A stretch of 64,000 nucleotides of DNA from positions 55,049 to 119,048 of the forward strand of contig JABTTQ020001116.1 in assembly GCA_016081115.2 (NCBI GenBank), written 5' to 3'. The translations under genes and the position numbers were made by a program. This document shows, piece after piece, positions 57,960 through 64,000 of the stretch. Numbering within the stretch: position 1 is the stretch's first letter; the number at the start of each line of letters is the position of its first letter. This stretch comes from Rehmannia glutinosa. Lineage: Eukaryota > Streptophyta > Magnoliopsida > Lamiales > Orobanchaceae. Under the pieces are notes generated by a model that was given only the letters and a program-made list of their open reading frames with translations, was not told the origin of the DNA and ran no database searches.

Positions 57960-59735
57960 ATGTTTATTCCATATATGTTACTTTTTTCTCTTTATGCTTT
58001 ATATTTTAGAGATTTTATAGTGCTTAATTACAACTTACACCTGCGTCTTATGACATATCTGGCTTATGTTTTAGAGCTCAAAGTCTTGAATTTTTTGCAG
58101 CAATGCACATACAAACAGTTGAAACAGATTCATGCCTTTATCATCACATCATCCCTAGACCAAATACCCGAAATACGACTAAAATTTCTCCGGCGAAGCA
58201 CGGAGTTCGGGGAAATGGAGTACTCGAATCTCATTTTTGCCCAAATGGGTGGTTTGCTTAACACTGAAATCACACTTTGGAATGCAATGATAAGAGGCTA
58301 TGCCTATAATGGACCTTGTGAAAATTGCCTATCACTGTTTGATGAAATGTCTATGAGAGGTATTATACCGAATAACTTCACCTACCCGTATGTTTTAAAC
58401 TCATGTTCTCAAATGGGTTTGTTTGGTGTAGGCCGAAAGGTGCATGGCCGTATTATAAAGTCTGGATTTTGGTGGGCTTTTTCTGTTGGGAATGCACTTT
58501 TTGATTTTTATGTGAAAAGGGTTGAGTCTTTGGAAATGGGGTTGTTGAAGAATGAGTGTTTGAATGATGCTAGGAGGATATTTGACGGAATGTGCGAGAA
58601 AACGGTTGAGTTGTGGAATAAAATGGTTGGGAAGTATGCTAGTATAGGTGATGTGAAAAATGCGAGACATCTGTTTGATGAAATGCCTAACAGAGATGTT
58701 GTTTCTTGGAACACCATGATTTCTGCCTATGCCAAAGTAGGGAATGTGGCAGCTGCTAGTGATTTATTTGATCAAATGCCAGAGAAGAATGTGGTTACAT
58801 GGACTACCATGCTCGGGGCATATGCTGGCGTAGGAGACGTCGAAACGGCCCGGAAGGTATTCGACAAAATGCCTAACAAGAATGTGGTTTCTTGGAATTG
58901 TATGATGTCAAGTTACAACCGGATAGGCGAATTTCAACAAGCACTAGATCTCTTTGTTCGTATGCAATTTGAAAACGTGCAGCCAGATTCTTTCACCTTT
59001 GTTGCGGCTCTGACAGCTTGTTCTAACCTGAGTAATCTCGAATCAGGGAAATGGGTACACTATCTAATAAGAGATTGGCCTAAGATGGGTGTCATAGTAG
59101 GGACAGTTCTTGTAGAAATGTATGCAAATTGTGGGGATATTGATAAAGGTTTTACAACATTTATCAAAATCGGGCACAAGGATGTCTTCTGTTATAATGT
59201 TATGATCAAGTCTCTAGCCATACACGGACGAGCCAAAGATGCAATCACGATTTTCATCTGATGCAGAAAAAGGACTGAGGCCGAACGACCATACTTATTC
59301 GTGTGCCCTCTTTGCTTGTAGTCACGGAGGTTTAGTAGACGAAGGCCGTGAGGTTTTTAAAGCTTTGGAAAGGATTTAACTGTTAAGCTCGAACACTATT
59401 GTTCTATGATTGATCTACTATGCAGAAACGATCGGCTGGAAGAAGCACAATCCTTGATAAATGATATGAAGGTAAAACCTGATATTGCTATATGGGGTGC
59501 TTTGTTAAGGGGATGTCAAGAAAGAGGAAATGTTAAATGGGCAGAGAGCATAATACGTAAGGCCGTTGAATTGGAATCACAAGAGGCTGGAGTTCATGTG
59601 CTTCTATCGAACATTCATGCCTCGATGGGTCAATGGTCAGATGCCCTCCAGGCAAGAAAAGTAATGGAGGAGATTGGGATATGGAAGAGAACGGGAGCAG
59701 TAGCATTATTTGGTGAATTAAAGTGTAAATTATAA
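57960..59735 (+). CDS. Pentatricopeptide repeat (PPR) protein, PLS class with E motif, three frame breaks
   Basis: Intron-less, as most plant PPR genes, about 590 residues if read through. Organelle RNA-binding proteins of this class act in RNA editing or processing in mitochondria or plastids. The first ATG is 57960; a second at 58050 (MTYLAYVLELK) is as likely, because the conserved start of such proteins (FLQQCTYKQLKQIHAFII) follows it. Repeats are clear: LWNAMIRGYAYNG, NARHLFDEMPNRDVVSWNTM, NVVTWTTMLGAYAGVGDVET, NVVSWNCMMSSYNRIGE, PDSFTFVAALTACS. The C-terminal part (59406-59735) has the E motif VHVLLSNIHASMGQWSDA but stops soon after KRTG, with no DYW domain. Breaks: T4 at 59251-59254, A5 at 59267-59271 and GG at 59372-59373, each one base short. 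The last codons and stop lie in a MITE. Confidence 0.9.
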
Positions 59736-59950
59736 AATTACCCCTAAGGTTTAGTCTAGTTAAAAAAAAAATCAAGTTATCTTTAAAAATTACAAACACC
59801 AACAAACACCACTTTCAAGTTTGTATTTTTGTAACAAAGTACCCCATAAATGGTGCAATTTGTATGAAGGGGGTATTTGTAATTTTTAAATATAGTAGGT
59901 TCTTTTTGTTATTAGACTGAACCTCAAGGATATCTTTTGTAATTAACCCT
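59722..59950. mobile_element. MITE family 1, copy 2, at the PPR stop codon
   Basis: The left end TAAATTATAAAATTACCCC plus TAAGGTTTAGTCTAG and the complement of the right end AGGGTTAATTACAAAAG plus TTGAGGTTCAGTCTAAT match each other and the copy at 2249-2495. It supplies the final residues and the TAA stop of the PPR reading frame. Confidence 0.7.
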
Positions 59951-60948
59951 AAATTAAAATGACCAGAAAGAAAAATATTTTTTTATAGGATAAGGAAGGA
60001 GTATAGGAGATATACAGACTTTTTTTTTTTTTTTTGTTTGAGAAGGATATACAGACTTATTTTACTATAGTATACTGATTGTAATTTGTATTGTTACACA
60101 TTTGGATATATTTCTCCATATGGAATGCAAAATTTTGCTCATCTGAACCCTTAAAGATCAGAATACCATTGTTGAACAGCAATTAAATTTCTCCCAGATC
60201 CTTCATAAAAATGGCAAAGAATCGACGTTCACTTGCATCTAGTTTTCTTCATGTTAGCCCTGTAATATATTGAAAGTACCCCTACAATATGTACCATAAT
60301 TATAATTACTCCACAAATTTCTGAAAGAAAAGGAATCTTACTAAGAGACATGATTTCAATATGATCTTACATATTTGAACTGAGCCAAACAGGATAGAAG
60401 CAAGCTAGTCGCAATCGTAATTTTTACTTGATACATTACCACCAAAAGGAAATTAAATTCATCAACTGCTCTATGGTCTATGTTACAGTTACAAGGGCTA
60501 GCGTTTCCGCCGTAATAGTACAGTTACAGAATCTAACAATTATGTGCCTCAAATGTTACAACTTTTGCATTGGGTCATTTCCCCTATTTAGTATGCCTCC
60601 TATATTAATCTTAACAAATTTTACATGACACTACAAATACTGAAACAGATGGTTAAAAACAGAAAAAGGACTTCTTAGTAACATAATAACTTCAGTAGTT
60701 CAATTTTAAGTTGTTCCATGAAATTCCAGTAACGACAAGGAACCAAATTCACGCCGAATGATCAGTAGTTTAATAATTTTAAAATAGAAGATAAGTTAAA
60801 AAGTTCAGATACTATAGGAAGAAATATCACGATGAGAAGCAAAGTTTGACCGCTGGTCCTCAAAACCTGAGTCCGGCAGACTAATCAATACAACGTCATC
60901 AGTCACTTCCCATTTTGCATCTGCGCTCTACCGAGACCCCGGAAGAAT
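59951..60948. other. DNA between the convergent PPR and CFIm25 genes
   Basis: No supported gene. A T17 run is at about 60021. The part next to 60949 must hold the CFIm25 3-prime UTR (minus strand); the frame at 60428-60628 has no homology that I recognise. Confidence 0.5.
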
Positions 60949-63774
60949 CTATGGATGGATCATGTTGAACTGAAACCTGGATAGCTGCTGTGGGATGGTA
61001 GATATAACAGGTCCATATCTCTGGCAGATATCGACAAAGAATTTTTCAAGAATTAGGATTGCAAATGTTGACAAAAGATAGGGAAAGAACAGCAATATTC
61101 ATAACATCAACTCAATAACAGACAGAAAACAAAATCAAGGAAATCGACCTTGCATGAAACTTTAGTAAAAAATACGATGTGCTAAGACTAAGTGAACCCA
61201 ATATCTGGACTATTAACAAAGATATATTCCACCATTGCAACTAGAATTAGGAAAGTTGTCGCACCTGAACATTGTCATATAGTTCAAACAATGGAACAGC
61301 AAGAAGCTTCAAGTTCTTTGGCACAGCAAAATACTCTCGTTCAGACAGGTGAACAAGGTAAAGCTTTTTGCATTCCTGCATGGCAAAATACTAGTGTGAA
61401 AAGAATTATTTGATGCCAAATGACAATATAAGGATCGATGCATCATAGTGATCCTACCTTAGGCTTTGTTATGTGTGGGGGGCAATAAGGGTACATGGTG
61501 GTTTCAAAATTGGGTCTCCACCACATTGCCACACACTCACCGATCTGCATCAAGTTTCACAAATTACATTAAGCATCTCAAAAGCAAAACTTCAACTAAA
61601 ACCATTCCAGCGTTCCTTAAACAATACCTGCCAATCTGGCTGAAGAGGAGGTGAATTAGCAGCAAGTTTGCTAGATAGTTTCCTTTTCAAGCCCTCAATT
61701 TCTGTGAAGTTGTATAGGGAAAAAATGAGAACTAAGATAAATCCAATCAAGCAAAATCAAGATGAGTCGAACATGAATTTATGTTGGCATTCAACCCTTT
61801 CTTTCTATCCTTAATGAAATCAATAAGCAAGTCGAATTTGTTGAATATAAAGATGACAAAAAAATGAATAAGATTTTATACCATTCTCTCCTGGCTTTAA
61901 CCTGCCGCCTGGAAGTTTACAAAACGTGTTTCCAATTTGCAAAAGAAGAATATGGGGATGATTATGCTCTTGTACCTGTAAGTACAAATTTTTTTTTTTT
62001 TTTTTTGGCTTTAATGAGACAAAATAAAAATAGCTAGATTATTTGCATTATTAGTAATAAACAGCAGAAAAGCATAATAAAGTGGCTTATCATATTTAGG
62101 GAAGAGTTGGGAAAGTAAAAGATATCAAATGGGCAAATTTATGACTTTATCTCATGATAATTGAAGATAAACAGCATTAGTAGTGTCTTCCCACTATATT
62201 GAATATAGTTTCTAAACGCAAAGGTCTTCACTATCATCCGTGATTGCGTACTAAATAAAATCTTCAAAGTTGAGCATTATGTTGTCCAACATGACAAAAC
62301 GACATGGACATATTTATTGCTTATTCTATAATAGTATCACATGACTTCAGTCTCATGCAAGCATGTCACAATTACAGCCGGTGAACAATGACTCAAATGC
62401 AGCCTGACCAACAAATCATGTCATTATGTAAGCACCTTAATAGCATAGTTTTGGGTATTGAATCAAGAAGTGAAAACTAGCGGAATTAAAACTGAAACAA
62501 GAAGGTAGACCAACCCTGTGTTCCCATTGATGCAATCCTACTTAAACAGATTAGTCCAAGCATTGAATACCACGTCTCTAGGAGGAAAATAATGATGTAA
62601 CAGGAATGGCAAACTAACATAAGTTTACCTTTGACCCCATATAGTTGTGTGCTTAATCAAATGCAGGCACAAATGCAACACATTATTTCACTTCAAAATT
62701 CCAAGGTCAGAGAATGAAAAGTGATCGCAGAACAAAATACAAAAACACATTTCCATATGACATTCTCAGTGTAACAGGAGATTGGGATACAATTACAAAA
62801 TACAGGCAGTATAACACTGTCTGGATGTAGCAATTCTAGTGTGAAAAAGCACCAATGAAATTATTTCCCTCAGTCTGGATTTGAATGAACAGAATGTCTG
62901 TACAAAATCAATTACACCAAACATCTTTTTTTTTTTTTTTTCTTCATAAAAACATCCCAATGTGGGATGGGGGATTAAGGTCACATCCCCAACCTATCGA
63001 TTGATAAAAGAGTTATTTGTACAAGGAATGGAAAGAGATTACATCGATTATAAGCTAAGTAATTCTACTAAATCTAAAGGAAGGAGGCCCAAGCTGATCT
63101 AATCGAGCTATCCTGCGAGTTGTGAGAGGGATAGCTCTGGTGGAAAGGAAAATGCCAGGCACCCAGTTTTGATCAACTTGCTTTTCCCTTGACATTCCTG
63201 TATTGAATATTAGGTCCAAACGCAATATAACAGAAATCTTTAAGCAAGCAAATAACCATCATAACATGGTCCATACCATGCCCATGTAATTTTCCCATTT
63301 CAAAACCTATACTTTGTTTCAACACTTCCATAAGCAAAAAAGGGTATCTACGAAAATAGTGAACCAAAAAGAATCAGAATCATGATAACTACATATAAAA
63401 AGTTGCCAAAATTGAGAGAATAACAAAAAAAGAAAAAACATACCAATAATATCCCCTCGACGCTAGTCCTCATACCTTCCTTCATGTAGCTGCAAATCAA
63501 AACCCAATACATTTCAAACCCAAAATCAAACACATTTCTTAAGGGGTTCAACGATAAACCCTAGATACATTAGCTAAATTTGATCCAGGGTTTTAAAAAA
63601 CAAAAATCAAACAAAGAAAAAGAAAAGAAATTGAAAGGAAAAAAAGATCACACACTTGACTTTCATGCGGGCAAGGCGATCTGCGACGGACGTATCTTTC
63701 TCCATTTTGGGCTCCTTTGTGCCGAAAGTGTAGCTTGAAAGAGGGTATGTATTTACCACCTGTGATTTTATCAT
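60949..63774 (-). CDS. CFIS2: Pre-mRNA cleavage factor Im 25-kDa subunit (CFIm25/NUDT21 homologue)
   Basis: Nuclear subunit of the 3-prime end processing complex; its Nudix fold binds UGUA in pre-mRNA and, as a dimer with the larger CFIm subunit, helps choose poly(A) sites. Seven exons, all GT-AG: 63774-63656, 63489-63444, 61975-61882, 61701-61628, 61544-61458, 61375-61265, 61020-60949. They join in frame to exactly 200 codons, the usual plant length, with no break. Start chosen at 63774 (MIKSQVVNTYPLSSYTFGTK), because this N-terminus matches the family; the inner Met at 63705 would cut 23 residues. Landmarks: DRLARMKVNYMKEGMRTSVE, EHNHPHILLLQIGNTFCKLP, GGRLKPGENEIEGLKRKL (a degenerate Nudix box without the catalytic Glu pair, as expected), GECVAMWWRPNFET, ending LSRFQFNMIHP. 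Intron 2 is 1.47 kb. Confidence 0.96.
62925..63165 (-). repeat. Possible poly(A)-tailed retroelement fragment in CFIm25 intron 2
   Basis: A T17 run on the plus strand (an A tail on the minus strand) is followed by non-repetitive, moderately GC-rich sequence (ACATCCCAATGTGGGATGGG). It could be the 3-prime end of a LINE or SINE. No coding or pol III boxes seen. Confidence 0.25.
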
Positions 63775-64000
63775 TATTCCTTTTTTGTTTCACTTCAAAT
63801 TCTCTCTCTTTCTTCTGTTAATTTTTTCTCCTTGATTTGTGGTAGATTGGAGTGGAATGAATTTCTCTGCAGTCCGCAGAATCTACAGAATTCGGAGGTG
63901 GCCGAGCGGGAGGGAAATAGCAACTTGAGGGAGGAGGGCACTGTATGCTAAGTACAGGACGGATATATATGAATATGTAGCGATTTTCCAAAGTTGGTTT
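63775..64000 (-). promoter_or_regulatory. 5-prime UTR and promoter-proximal region of the CFIm25 gene
   Basis: Lies directly upstream of the start codon on the minus strand. Contains a pyrimidine-rich TCTCTCTCTTTCTTC stretch (plus strand, 63801-63816; AG-rich in the transcript), common in plant leaders, and a possible TATA box CATATATATCC (minus strand, near 63960-63972), about 190 bp before the ATG. Not proven. Confidence 0.35.

Noticed and set aside
60428..61654. Plus-strand open frames across the CFIm25 gene
   Set aside because: They are antisense to confirmed exons and introns of the minus-strand gene or lie in its 3-prime region without any motif.
63173..63793. Minus-strand open frames in the first introns and exon of CFIm25
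   Set aside because: They read through introns or use a different frame from the spliced 200-residue protein.
63893..63915. tRNA-Leu/Ser-like A box (GGTGGCCGAGCGG)
   Set aside because: No B box or cloverleaf follows within tRNA length; the match is to the A box only.

Overview
The window is nuclear DNA of a flowering plant, most likely a eudicot. It has GT-AG spliced genes, an R2R3-MYB with the classic 130-bp middle exon, a PPR gene, a plant-type CFIm25 gene, and many plant transposable elements. The species cannot be named from sequence alone.

Layout. 1-3.7 kb: an R2R3-MYB gene on the minus strand (LAF1/MYB18-like), with two MITEs in its first intron. 4.8-17.8 kb: a Ty3/gypsy Athila-like complex arranged LTR-internal-LTR-internal-LTR; each internal part keeps only gag and protease remnants. 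17.8-25.1 kb: AT-rich intergenic DNA with a MITE, a possible SINE head, a possible solo LTR, short tandem duplications and a (TA)n(TG)n microsatellite. 25.47-45.76 kb: a 20.3-kb Mutator-like element (MULE) bounded by a 9-bp direct repeat. It carries a mudrA transposase (plus strand), a tandem pair of unrecognised two-exon genes (plus), and a DUF1985-Ulp1 protease gene (minus). It also holds a 166-bp satellite array, telomere-like repeats, and arrays of the palindrome GTCGATTAATCGAC. A 7.8-kb Sirevirus-like Ty1/copia element (minus strand) sits in an intron of the second small gene. 45.8-49.6 kb: intergenic DNA with a minisatellite split by a MITE. 49.7-57.0 kb: a Ty1/copia complex, again LTR-internal-LTR-internal-LTR, with a perfect 5-bp target duplication AAGGT around the whole block. 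58.0-59.7 kb: a PPR gene (plus) whose last codons come from a MITE. 60.9-63.8 kb: an intact seven-exon gene for the 25-kDa subunit of pre-mRNA cleavage factor Im (CFIS2/NUDT21 homologue, minus).

Only the CFIm25 gene reads through without damage (200 codons). The MYB and PPR genes are complete in architecture but carry five single-base frame breaks in total, all consistent with loss of one base from a homopolymer run, so sequencing or assembly error is a serious alternative to pseudogenisation. The transposon genes have many more breaks.

The most interesting unit is the MULE. It combines a transposase, a SUMO-protease-like gene whose catalytic triad can be read, a duplicated accessory gene, and dense arrays of one short palindrome at both ends, between genes and in an intron. 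This suggests, by analogy with the Arabidopsis VANDAL elements, an element-encoded factor that recognises its own DNA; that is inference.
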